A DNA stretch of 22,196 nucleotides from assembly GCA_016793565.1 (NCBI GenBank), contig JAEUMA010000396.1, forward strand, positions 1 through 22,196. The letters run 5' to 3'. Under the pieces are notes generated by a model. The model was given only the letters and a program-made list of their open reading frames with translations, was not told the origin of the DNA and did no database searches. This document shows, piece after piece, positions 8,853 through 14,132 of this stretch. The position numbers and the translations under genes are program-made. The DNA is from Rhizobiaceae bacterium (GTDB lineage: Bacteria > Pseudomonadota > Alphaproteobacteria > Rhizobiales > Rhizobiaceae). Numbering within the stretch: position 1 is the stretch's first letter; every line of letters begins with the position of its first letter.

Positions 8853-8943
8853 GAAAACCTCCGCATCAATCCGCCAGCCGGCGCTTCGTGGGCGCCACTG
8901 TCGGGCAAATTCAATCGAAAAATCAACAGAGGGAGATACTGAA
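8853..8943. promoter_or_regulatory. Divergent promoter region between LysR gene and solute-binding-protein gene
   Basis: These 91 bases hold both start signals: GGAGGT for the LysR GTG (8857-8862) and GGGAG for the plus-strand ATG (8931-8935). An AT-rich patch at 8908-8924 contains TTC-N4-GAA within a T-N11-A arrangement, the loose form of a LysR box. No clean -35/-10 pair was identified, so only the arrangement, typical of LysR-controlled divergent pairs, supports the call. Confidence 0.4.
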
Positions 8944-10575
8944 ATGTCACGCAAGCTTCACCCGGCGATCGGCATGTATGCAAGGGAGGCTAAGGCAGGC
9001 CGTATGAACCGCCGCGAGTTTCTGGCCACGGCCAGCGCGCTCGGAGCTTCCACCGCCGCGGCCTACAGCATGCTGGGCCTCGCCGCCCCGCATGTCGCCG
9101 CGGCGGAGGAGCCCGTCGGCGGCGGTGTGGTCCGGGTGTCCATGCAGGTCATGGCGCTGGAGGATCCGCGTCTCTTCAAGGTCTCGCAGATGGGCAACAT
9201 CGCCATGCAGTTCATCGAGCCTCTGGTGCGCTGGAAGCCGGACTTCACCTTCAGGCCGATGCTGCTCGAAAGCTGGGAGGTCAACGCCGACGCCACCGAA
9301 TATGTGCTGCACGTCCGCAAGGGCGTGAAATGGTCGAATGGCGATGATTTCACCGCAGAGGACGTCGTCTTCAACATCGCCCGCTGGTGCGACAAGGACG
9401 TCGCCGGCAATTCGATGGCCGGACGGATGGGCTCGCTGATCGACGCCGATACCAAGAAGGCGCGCGCCGGGGCGATCGCGACGAGCGATCCGCATACCGT
9501 CGTGCTGAAACTCTCCAAGCCCGACATCTCGATCATTCCGGCCATGACCGACTATCCGGCGCTGATCGTCCATCGCGGCTTCGACGCGGCCACTCAGACT
9601 TTGTCGCAGGCGCCGGTCGGCACCGGCCCGTTCGAGCTTACGGTTCACGAGGTGGGGGTCCGCGCCTCCGTGCGAAAGCGGCCCGACGGGTCCTGGTGGG
9701 GCGGGAAAGTCCACCTCGACGGCGTGGACTGGATCGACTACGGCACCGAGACCGCGCCGACCATCGCCGCGATGGAGTCCGGCGAGATCGACATGACGGC
9801 CCAGACCCAGTCGTACGACGTCGCCGCGCTGGACGGCATGGGAATGCGCAGGTCCGAGATCGTCACCGCCGCCACCATCGTCATCCGCACCAACGTCGCC
9901 GCCAAGCCTTATGACGACAAGCGCGTGCGCAACGCCATCCAGCTTGCCATCGACAACGAGGCAGTGCTGAAGCTTGGCATCGACGGCAAGGGCGAGGTGG
10001 CCGAGAATCACCATGTCGGCCCCATGCACCCGGAATATGCGCCGCTGCCGCCAATCGGGCGCGATATCGCGAAGGCTAGGGCTTTGCTCGAGGAAGCCGG
10101 CCAGCTCGACCATGAGTTCGACTTGATCTCGGTGGATGCGGACTACCGGAAGGAAAGCTCGGACGCGGCGGCGCAGCAGATGCGCGAGGCGGGCTTCAAG
10201 GTGAAGCGCACCGTCATTCCGGAAAGCTCCTTCTGGAACGACTGGACCAAGTACCCGCTGGCCACCACCAACTGGAACGCGCGGCCCCTCGGTATCCAGA
10301 CCTACGCGCTCGCCTACCAGACGGGATCTGCCTGGAACGAGACCGGTTTTTCGGATCCGGAGTTCGACGCCAAGATCGAGAAAGCCAATTCCATCGCTGA
10401 CGCCGACGCTCGCCGCGCGCTGATGAAGGAACTGCAGGTCACGCTGCAGGACTCGGGCATCATCGTTCAGCCCTACTGGCGGAAGCTCTTCTGCCACATG
10501 ACCCCCAGGCTCAACGGCTACCAGATGCATCAGGCCTACGAGCAGGATTTCACCACCGCCTGGCTCTCGGCCTGA
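8944..10575 (+). CDS. ABC transporter substrate-binding protein, family 5 (peptide/nickel type), Tat-secreted
   Basis: This 543-residue extracytoplasmic solute receptor is of the DppA/OppA-like family 5. The leader contains a twin-arginine motif, NRREFLATA (22-30), followed by a hydrophobic Ala-rich stretch and likely cleavage near residue 54 after VAAA, so export is probably by the Tat route. The family pattern is clear in FRPMLLESWEV, YVLHVRKGVKWSNGDDFTAEDVVFNI, GTGPFEL, and DKRVRNAIQLAIDNEAVL. The start at 8944 has GGGAG before it; a second ATG at 9004 just before the twin-arginine motif is also possible. No permease or ATPase genes are adjacent, so it must use a transporter encoded elsewhere. 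The ligand (peptide, opine or other) is unknown. It is probably controlled by the divergent LysR protein. Confidence 0.92.
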   Translation: MSRKLHPAIGMYAREAKAGRMNRREFLATASALGASTAAAYSMLGLAAPHVAAAEEPVGGGVVRVSMQVMALEDPRLFKVSQMGNIAMQFIEPLVRWKPDFTFRPMLLESWEVNADATEYVLHVRKGVKWSNGDDFTAEDVVFNIARWCDKDVAGNSMAGRMGSLIDADTKKARAGAIATSDPHTVVLKLSKPDISIIPAMTDYPALIVHRGFDAATQTLSQAPVGTGPFELTVHEVGVRASVRKRPDGSWWGGKVHLDGVDWIDYGTETAPTIAAMESGEIDMTAQTQSYDVAALDGMGMRRSEIVTAATIVIRTNVAAKPYDDKRVRNAIQLAIDNEAVLKLGIDGKGEVAENHHVGPMHPEYAPLPPIGRDIAKARALLEEAGQLDHEFDLISVDADYRKESSDAAAQQMREAGFKVKRTVIPESSFWNDWTKYPLATTNWNARPLGIQTYALAYQTGSAWNETGFSDPEFDAKIEKANSIADADARRALMKELQVTLQDSGIIVQPYWRKLFCHMTPRLNGYQMHQAYEQDFTTAWLSA

Positions 10576-10614
10576 GCCGGCGTGGCGACCGCGCGTTTGC
10601 GGCCGCCTTGGCGG

Positions 10615-10643
10615 TTGTCAGTGCGGCAAAGGCCCTGTATTGC
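10615..10643 (+). promoter_or_regulatory. Weak promoter candidate for the toxin-antitoxin operon
   Basis: TTGTCA (10615-10620, five of six to the -35 consensus) and TATTGC (10638-10643, three of six) are spaced by exactly 17 bases. Transcription would begin near 10650, giving a leader of about 155 bases before the toxin gene. The -10 box is poor, so this is tentative. Confidence 0.25.
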
Positions 10644-10649
10644 CGGGGT

Positions 10650-10673
10650 GCGCGGCGGAGCTGTCCGCCGCGC
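10650..10673 (+). terminator. GC-rich hairpin behind the solute-binding-protein gene
   Basis: GCGCGGCGGA and TCCGCCGCGC pair perfectly over ten bases around the loop GCTG, 75 bases after the stop codon of the solute-binding protein. No T-run follows, so it may act as an mRNA 3' end or a Rho-independent stop of low strength. If the promoter at 10615 is real, it would lie at the very start of the toxin operon leader instead. Confidence 0.45.
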
Positions 10674-10689
10674 GCTCGTTGGAGACTGG

Positions 10690-10707
10690 ATGCTAGAGCT
10701 TGTGTGA
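10690..10707 (+). CDS. Possible five-codon leader ORF (MLELV) upstream of the toxin gene
   Basis: ATG CTA GAG CTT GTG TGA lies 98 bases before the toxin ATG. GGAG at 10681-10684 stands five bases ahead of it, a better ribosome binding site than that of the toxin gene itself. Its last two codons and stop fall inside the left arm of the stem at 10699-10710, which can pair with the bases at the toxin ribosome binding site. A ribosome translating or stalled here would free that site. The E. coli topAI mRNA is reported to carry a regulatory leader ORF (toiL). This ORF is very short and its translation is an inference. Confidence 0.35.
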   Translation: MLELV

Positions 10708-10710
10708 CAG

Positions 10711-10733
10711 GGCTCTCTGAGTTGCAGAGAGCC
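10711..10733 (+). repeat. Nine-pair hairpin inside the toxin mRNA leader
   Basis: GGCTCTCTG and CAGAGAGCC pair perfectly around the loop AGTTG. It begins immediately after the left arm of the long-range stem, so the two helices could stack. No T-run follows, so it is not a terminator by itself. Confidence 0.55.
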
Positions 10734-10749
10734 TTCGTGAATTCGTAGC

Positions 10750-10781
10750 CGCCGCGTGCACGCGCACACGGCGTGGTTTTT
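10750..10781 (+). terminator. Terminator-like hairpin within the toxin leader (possible attenuator)
   Basis: CGCCGCGTGC and GCACACGGCG form a ten-base stem with one mismatch around ACGC, followed after TGG by five T (10777-10781). It lies 24 bases before the toxin ATG, so it would stop transcripts before they reach the gene unless overcome. This fits attenuation; it could instead be only a structural part of the leader. Confidence 0.45.
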
Positions 10782-10804
10782 CACGTCTGTCACACGAGAC
10801 TTCC

Positions 10805-11068
10805 ATGAACATATCCAAGATTGAACAGCGTGCGCTGCACGTTCTGGCCCTTGGCGGCCACATCCTGCACGAACGCGGCGACGGCCCTAAGATTACGGCG
10901 GCAACATGCGTCACCCGCGACGGGATGATGCTTGCCGACTTCGGACTGACGGTCTTCAACCGGCTGAGGCAGAAGCGTCTGATCGAATCGCGGTCGGGAA
11001 GCCCCTACCGGATTTCAAAACGCGGCCGCATTGTCGTGCGCTCCCAACTCGACAACCAGGGAGCGTGA
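10805..11068 (+). CDS. yjhX: YjhX/TopAI-family toxin (topoisomerase I inhibitor)
   Basis: This small basic protein of 87 residues resembles E. coli YjhX, renamed TopAI because it binds and inhibits DNA topoisomerase I. The family hallmarks are seen as MNISKIEQRALHVLALGG at the N-terminus, the segment HERGDG (22-27), the middle TRDGMMLADFGLTVFNRLRQ (37-56), and the C-terminal KRLIESRSGSPYRIS with RSQLDN. The length matches the family (about 85). The ATG at 10805 has only a weak GAGA site, part of which can be buried in a leader stem. The next gene, an acetyltransferase-fold protein, starts one base after this stop codon, as in E. coli where yjhQ, the proposed antitoxin, follows. Family assignment is from remembered pattern; toxicity here is inferred. 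Confidence 0.85.
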   Translation: MNISKIEQRALHVLALGGHILHERGDGPKITAATCVTRDGMMLADFGLTVFNRLRQKRLIESRSGSPYRISKRGRIVVRSQLDNQGA

Positions 11069-11069
11069 T

Positions 11070-11564
11070 ATGCTGATCCGCAACGAAACCGTCGCGGATA
11101 TTTCCGCAATTCGCTCGCTCGTCACCGAAGCGATGAGGCTGCTCCCGCAAGCCACCGGAACCGAGGCGAGCATCGTCGAGGCGCTGCGGGCGGGCCGGGC
11201 GCTTTCCCTTTCGTTGGTGGCTGAGGAGGAGGGGGCGGTCGTCGGCTATCTGGCCGCCTCGCCAGCGAGGGTGGACGATCAGGGCGGCTGGGGTCTGATC
11301 GGCCCGCTGGCCGTTCTGCCGTCGAGGCACCGCGAGGGTATCGGCGCGGCCCTGATGACGGAGGCGCTCCGCCGGCTGCGGGAGACCGGCCGCGGCGCGG
11401 CGCTGGTGGGCAATCCTGCCTACTATGGCCGGTTTGGCTTCCGGGCCTTCCACGATCTGCGAGTAGCCGGCTGTCCTCCTGAGGTGGTGCTGGCCTTGCC
11501 GTTCGACGGCGTCGCCCCGGCTGGCGAACTCATCCATCATCCGGCGTTCGGCCTCGCTCAGTGA
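11070..11564 (+). CDS. yjhQ: GNAT-family N-acetyltransferase, YjhQ-like (putative antitoxin of the YjhX pair)
   Basis: This 164-residue protein has the GNAT fold. It begins LIRNETVADISAIRSLV (residues 2-18), has beta4 GLIGPLAVLPSRHREGIGAALM (about 75-96, read in parts) with the acetyl-CoA pyrophosphate loop R-x-x-G-I-G-A, and GNPAYYGRFGF at 114-124, which is typical of the YhbS/YjhQ group. AGGGAG precedes the ATG at 11070. It follows the YjhX gene after a single base, so the two are cotranscribed and probably translationally coupled. In E. coli, YjhQ relieves TopAI toxicity; whether by acetylation or binding is not known to me. A free-standing acetyltransferase is the alternative, but the coupling argues against it. 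Confidence 0.78.
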   Translation: MLIRNETVADISAIRSLVTEAMRLLPQATGTEASIVEALRAGRALSLSLVAEEEGAVVGYLAASPARVDDQGGWGLIGPLAVLPSRHREGIGAALMTEALRRLRETGRGAALVGNPAYYGRFGFRAFHDLRVAGCPPEVVLALPFDGVAPAGELIHHPAFGLAQ

Positions 11565-11572
11565 CAGGGGAG

Positions 11573-11602
11573 CGGGCTGTGCCCGTTGCAAGGCGCAGCC
11601 CG
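11573..11602 (+). terminator. Hairpin terminator candidate of the yjhX-yjhQ operon
   Basis: CGGGCTGTGCC (11573-11583) and GGCGCAGCCCG (11592-11602) pair over 11 positions, one of them U-G, around an eight-base loop. It starts nine bases after the acetyltransferase stop. No T-run follows, so termination may be partial. Confidence 0.5.
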
Positions 11603-11692
11603 ACTGACCTCTATGCCAACCGGCGAACACCGGGGAGAGATCGAAGCGTCGGCATCTTCCCAAGACTGAGCAACGGCGGGCACTGCGAGGTT

Positions 11693-11709
11693 CTGTCGTC
11701 CTACGACAG
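11693..11709 (-). terminator. Short hairpin directly behind the alpha/beta hydrolase gene
   Basis: CTGTCGT and ACGACAG (plus-strand reading) pair perfectly over seven bases with a three-base loop, two bases beyond the minus-strand hydrolase stop codon. There is no T-run. It is a plausible mRNA 3' end for the DUF2239-hydrolase operon. Confidence 0.35.
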
Positions 11710-11711
11710 CA

Positions 11712-12656
11712 TCATGAAGGTGGGCGGCGCGATCCCTTCCTCGCTACCTCACAGATAGCGTCGACTATCGTTCGGTCGAGTCCGGGTGGCAGGTCGTGTC
11801 CCATGCCTTCGATCAGCATTGTGCGTGCGTTTCGGATCGAGCGGGCGGTGTCTTGGCCGCAGGCCGGGAGGATCAGCGGATCGTCAGTGCCATGGATGAC
11901 AAGTGTCGGCACCGAAATCATGGCCAGACGCGCACGGCGGTCGCCCGCCACCGCCATGGCCGCTACCTGCCGCGCTGTGCCATCAGGATCATAGAAGCGC
12001 CCTGCTTCTTGAAGCAGCAAGGCCCGATGGGCGTCCTCATCGAACGCATGACCCGTGCCCGCGATTCTGCGTGCGAAGGCGAGGCGGACCGCGAGAAAGC
12101 CCGTCGGATCGACGGCGGGGTCGGGCGCGGTGCGCATCATCATGGCCATGACATCGGGGGCCGCCTGCGGCAGAGCCGGATTGCCGGTGCTCGACATGAT
12201 CGAGGTGAGCGAAAGAACGCGGTCGGCATATTCACTCGCCAGAATCTGCGCGATCATGCCGCCCATCGACCGGCCCACGGCATGAACCCGCGCGATGCCG
12301 AGAGCATCGAGGAGACCGACCGCGTCGGCTGCCATATCGTGCAGCGTGTAGGGCACCTCGGGCGGATGCCCCGCCATCAGCGCCGCGGCAAGCGCGCCGA
12401 AGTCCTGGGGCGCAGACGCACTGAAATGCGTGGAACGGCCGGCATCGCGGTTGTCGAAGCGGATGACGCGATAGCCCCTTTCGGCGAGCGCCTCGCAAAA
12501 GGGCCTCGTCCACCGGATCATCTGTGTTCCCAGCCCCGCAATCAGCAGCACGGCCTCGTCCTCGACATGGCCAAAGCAATCCCAGGCGAGGTCGATGCCG
12601 TTAGCTACCGCAACGGACGGTGTAGTCCCCTGGGGAAGGATCGGCGGGCTTGTCAT
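11712..12656 (-). CDS. Alpha/beta hydrolase
   Basis: This 314-residue alpha/beta-fold hydrolase probably acts on an ester. The oxyanion segment is LLIAGLGTQMIRW (37-49), followed by the strand YRVIRFDNRDAGRS (62-75) usual in RdmC-like esterases. The nucleophile is S130 in VGRSMGG, the acid D258 or D259 in HGTDDPLI, and the base H287 in GMGHDLP, so the triad is complete. No signal peptide is seen, so it is cytoplasmic. The gene starts 15 bases after the DUF2239 stop and probably shares its promoter; the ribosome binding site is weak, which suggests coupling. The natural substrate is unknown. Confidence 0.88.
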   Translation of the reverse strand: MTSPPILPQGTTPSVAVANGIDLAWDCFGHVEDEAVLLIAGLGTQMIRWTRPFCEALAERGYRVIRFDNRDAGRSTHFSASAPQDFGALAAALMAGHPPEVPYTLHDMAADAVGLLDALGIARVHAVGRSMGGMIAQILASEYADRVLSLTSIMSSTGNPALPQAAPDVMAMMMRTAPDPAVDPTGFLAVRLAFARRIAGTGHAFDEDAHRALLLQEAGRFYDPDGTARQVAAMAVAGDRRARLAMISVPTLVIHGTDDPLILPACGQDTARSIRNARTMLIEGMGHDLPPGLDRTIVDAICEVARKGSRRPPS

Positions 12657-12671
12657 GGGTCCGATCCGGTA

Positions 12672-13307
12672 TCAGGAATGCTCTGGTTCCGCTGAACCGG
12701 CTGCGAGGCGCAGGGCATAGGCCCGGACATCCTCAGGCCAGGCGGCGACCCGTTGCCCCAAAGTCGCACGATCGTCGGCAAAGAGGGCGCGTGTCGCTTC
12801 CTCATAACCTGGTAGGTCGCCTGCAACGGCATGCATGAAGCGATACGCGGCCTCCTGTGCCGCTCGCCGCCGCTGGCGCGGATCAACGGCCTTGCGTGCT
12901 TCGTCTACAAGACGCCGCAATGCGGCGGACGAACCACCGGGCTGGGCGGCTAGCCATTCCCATTGGCGCGGCAGCAATGTTACCTCGCGGGCAACGACAC
13001 CCAGTCGCGGTCGTCCCCGACCTCTCTGCCCACCGTCTCGTTCCGTCTCATCCGAGGTTTCACCAGCCTCGTGACGGTCGGAAACTGTCCGGGCTTTGAA
13101 AGAATCGGCCAGCCGATTGAGGATGTCCGCATCGGTACCGCGCAGATCGAGGTCCACGATGCGTCCCGTCTCATCATCGAATACGAGGATAGCATCCGCG
13201 CCGTCAGCCTTCCGTGAGGCCGCGATGGCCACCTCTGCCAGCGGGCCGGAAAGCAGCAGCTTCAGGCCTGAGAAGGCAGTGCAGGGTTTGATCAGATGAT
13301 CGGACAT
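12672..13307 (-). CDS. DUF2239 family protein
   Basis: This 211-residue cytoplasmic protein matches the DUF2239 pattern as I remember it. It has an N-terminal domain ending DAILVFDDETGRIVDLDLRG (38-57), a charged linker rich in Glu, Asp, Gly and Arg (about 70-98), then the hallmark GRPRLGVVAREVTLLPRQWEW with LAAQPGG and SAALRRLVDEAR, and a helical C-terminus with AYRFMHAVAGDLPGYEEATRALF. The middle segment GRPRLGVVAREVTLLPR looks like a small DNA-binding or ribbon-type motif, but the function is not known. It is the first gene of a pair with the alpha/beta hydrolase, behind a promoter with repeated operator-like sites. No regulator gene is adjacent, so it may respond to a distant repressor or act on its own promoter. 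Confidence 0.85.
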   Translation of the reverse strand: MSDHLIKPCTAFSGLKLLLSGPLAEVAIAASRKADGADAILVFDDETGRIVDLDLRGTDADILNRLADSFKARTVSDRHEAGETSDETERDGGQRGRGRPRLGVVAREVTLLPRQWEWLAAQPGGSSAALRRLVDEARKAVDPRQRRRAAQEAAYRFMHAVAGDLPGYEEATRALFADDRATLGQRVAAWPEDVRAYALRLAAGSAEPEHS

Positions 13308-13313
13308 GTCGCG

Positions 13314-13333
13314 CTCGCCAGTAAGTAGGCGAG
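13314..13333 (-). promoter_or_regulatory. Inverted repeat at the DUF2239 ribosome binding site
   Basis: CTCGCC (13314-13319) and GGCGAG (13328-13333) are perfect inverted copies with eight bases between, seven bases upstream of the DUF2239 ATG. The only ribosome-binding-like bases, GCGAG on the minus strand, are inside the copy next to the gene. In RNA the hairpin would hide them; in DNA the repeat would overlap the predicted start of transcription. Confidence 0.4.
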
Positions 13334-13334
13334 T

Positions 13335-13362
13335 TTAATACCCTGATGAAATTCAAAGTCAA
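13335..13362 (-). promoter_or_regulatory. Promoter of the DUF2239-hydrolase operon
   Basis: On the minus strand, TTGACT (13357-13362, five of six) and TATTAA (13335-13340, four of six) are spaced by 16 bases and would start transcription near 13327, about 20 bases before the ATG. It is the best sigma-70-like match in the window. Both boxes are touched by the 16-bp repeats listed next. Confidence 0.6.
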
Positions 13363-13381
13363 TTATACCCGGATAAAATTG
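13338..13381. promoter_or_regulatory. Two copies of an operator-like 16-bp repeat over the DUF2239 promoter
   Basis: ATACCCTGATGAAATT (13338-13353) and ATACCCGGATAAAATT (13365-13380) agree at 14 of 16 positions and are 27 bp apart. The second copy lies in a 22-bp near-palindrome (13360-13381) in which 18 of 22 positions are self-complementary, centred on CCGG, so it looks like a site for a dimeric repressor. One copy covers the -10 box and spacer and the other adjoins the -35 box. The binding protein is unknown. Confidence 0.55.
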
Positions 13382-13530
13382 TGGCCGGTTGGCACAACAT
13401 GCGTTGGCCATACAAATTCCCGCTCCTCGCGGAATCGAATGGTCAGACGAAGGCGGGGGCATTCGATGGGCGACGGTATCGATCTGCCCTAGAACAGCTC
13501 GATCGTCCGCCAACGCGCGACTTATGAGGG

Positions 13531-13621
13531 TGGCGGAGAGGATGGGATTCGAACCCACGAGAAGCTTTTGACCTCTACTCCCTTAGCAGGGGAGCGCCTT
13601 CGACCACTCGGCCACCTCTCC
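13531..13621 (-). tRNA. tRNA-Ser (anticodon GCU)
   Basis: Read on the minus strand, the 91 bases begin GGAGAGG and end CCTCTCCGCCA, so the seven-pair acceptor stem is perfect and the CCA end is encoded. The D-arm starts TGGCCGAGTGG, the anticodon arm is CCCTGCTAAGGG with anticodon GCT (reads AGC/AGU), a long variable arm of the serine type follows, and the T-arm is GTGGGTTCGAATCCCAT. The length and long variable arm fit class II tRNA-Ser. Confidence 0.97.
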
Positions 13622-13631
13622 GGTAGCGCGC

Positions 13632-13660
13632 TGGATAAAGAAAAGCGCAGGCATAATCAA
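13632..13660 (-). promoter_or_regulatory. Probable promoter of tRNA-Ser
   Basis: On the minus strand, TTGATT (13655-13660, four of six) and TATCCA (13632-13637, three of six) are 17 bases apart and end 10 bases before the tRNA 5' end, the expected distance. It overlaps the hairpin at 13641-13671, which offers a competing reading of the same bases. Confidence 0.35.
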
Positions 13661-13671
13661 CACGCCTGCGC
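13641..13671 (-). terminator. Hairpin with T-run upstream of tRNA-Ser
   Basis: GCGCAGGC (13645-13652) and GCCTGCGC (13664-13671) pair perfectly around 11 bases. On the minus strand the stem is followed by TTTTCTTT, the look of an intrinsic terminator. There is no recognised minus-strand gene directly upstream, so it may end an unseen transcript or insulate the tRNA gene. Confidence 0.5.
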
Positions 13672-14132
13672 CGTTTCGACCATATATTGCGGCTTCGATC
13701 CCTGTCGCGGCGAACAGGGCTGTCGAATCGCCGTCCTCGGCGCCATGCGCCACAGCCCAACGCGACGGCGTCACGCACGGAACGGCCCTTCGGCCAGGCC
13801 TCGGGAAGAATCGGACGCCTCCGGCCGACGGAGAAGGTGTGCCGATCAGCCCAAAAAGCATTGCAAATGCGCGGGTTCCGGGCCTCATGGTTAGCAGCGG
13901 GTAAACAAGGACGGCGAAAGCGTGTCATTTGTGCAACAACGCTGTGGCATAGCGGCGGTGGGGGGCTTGCGGGGCGGTGATTGGAGTTGAACGCCGGCGC
14001 CGCATTGGTAAAAGTTGATTCCGAGAGAGGGGCGCAGCGCGCATCTTTTTCAGCATTGGGGATGGGGCAGGGAACGCTGCCTTCAGCAAAATACCCAGAC
14101 CCGCTTTTTAACTTTTGACTGGAGGTCAGAAA
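13672..14132. other. Intergenic region with porin leader, no gene recognised
   Basis: These 461 bases hold no convincing gene. A minus-strand frame at 13583-13888 runs through the hairpin and into the tRNA and is rejected. The right end contains the porin leader: a T-rich patch (14103-14117), then GGAGGT at 14121-14126. I could not pick out the porin promoter. Confidence 0.5.

Larger units (their letters stand above)
10699..10798 (+). promoter_or_regulatory. Long-range stem in the toxin mRNA leader covering the ribosome binding site
   Basis: CTTGTGTGACAG (10699-10710) and CTGTCACACGAG (10787-10798) are inverted copies that match at 11 of 12 positions; the odd pair is U-G in RNA, so all 12 can pair. 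The right arm covers GAG of the weak GAGA ribosome binding site (10796-10799) five bases before the toxin ATG. The left arm includes the end of the leader ORF. The two hairpins at 10711-10733 and 10750-10773 are nested inside. The arrangement suggests control of toxin translation by the leader ribosome. As DNA the repeat could also be an operator. Confidence 0.5.

Noticed and set aside
8947..10530. A 527-codon minus-strand open frame
   Set aside because: It is fully antisense to the family-5 binding protein and its composition (His, Arg, Asp, Gly) is that of a reverse reading.
10699..10798. Inverted repeats at 10699 and 10787 considered as ends of a tiny mobile element
   Set aside because: No target-site duplication flanks them and the right arm meets the toxin ribosome binding site exactly, so an mRNA leader structure is the simpler reading.
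11561..11758. A 65-codon plus-strand frame after the GNAT gene
   Set aside because: It would overlap the stop region of the GNAT gene, contains the terminator hairpin, and shows no protein character.
13583..13888. A 101-codon minus-strand frame upstream of tRNA-Ser
   Set aside because: It reads through a T-run hairpin and ends inside the tRNA gene; composition is mixed and no family is recognised.
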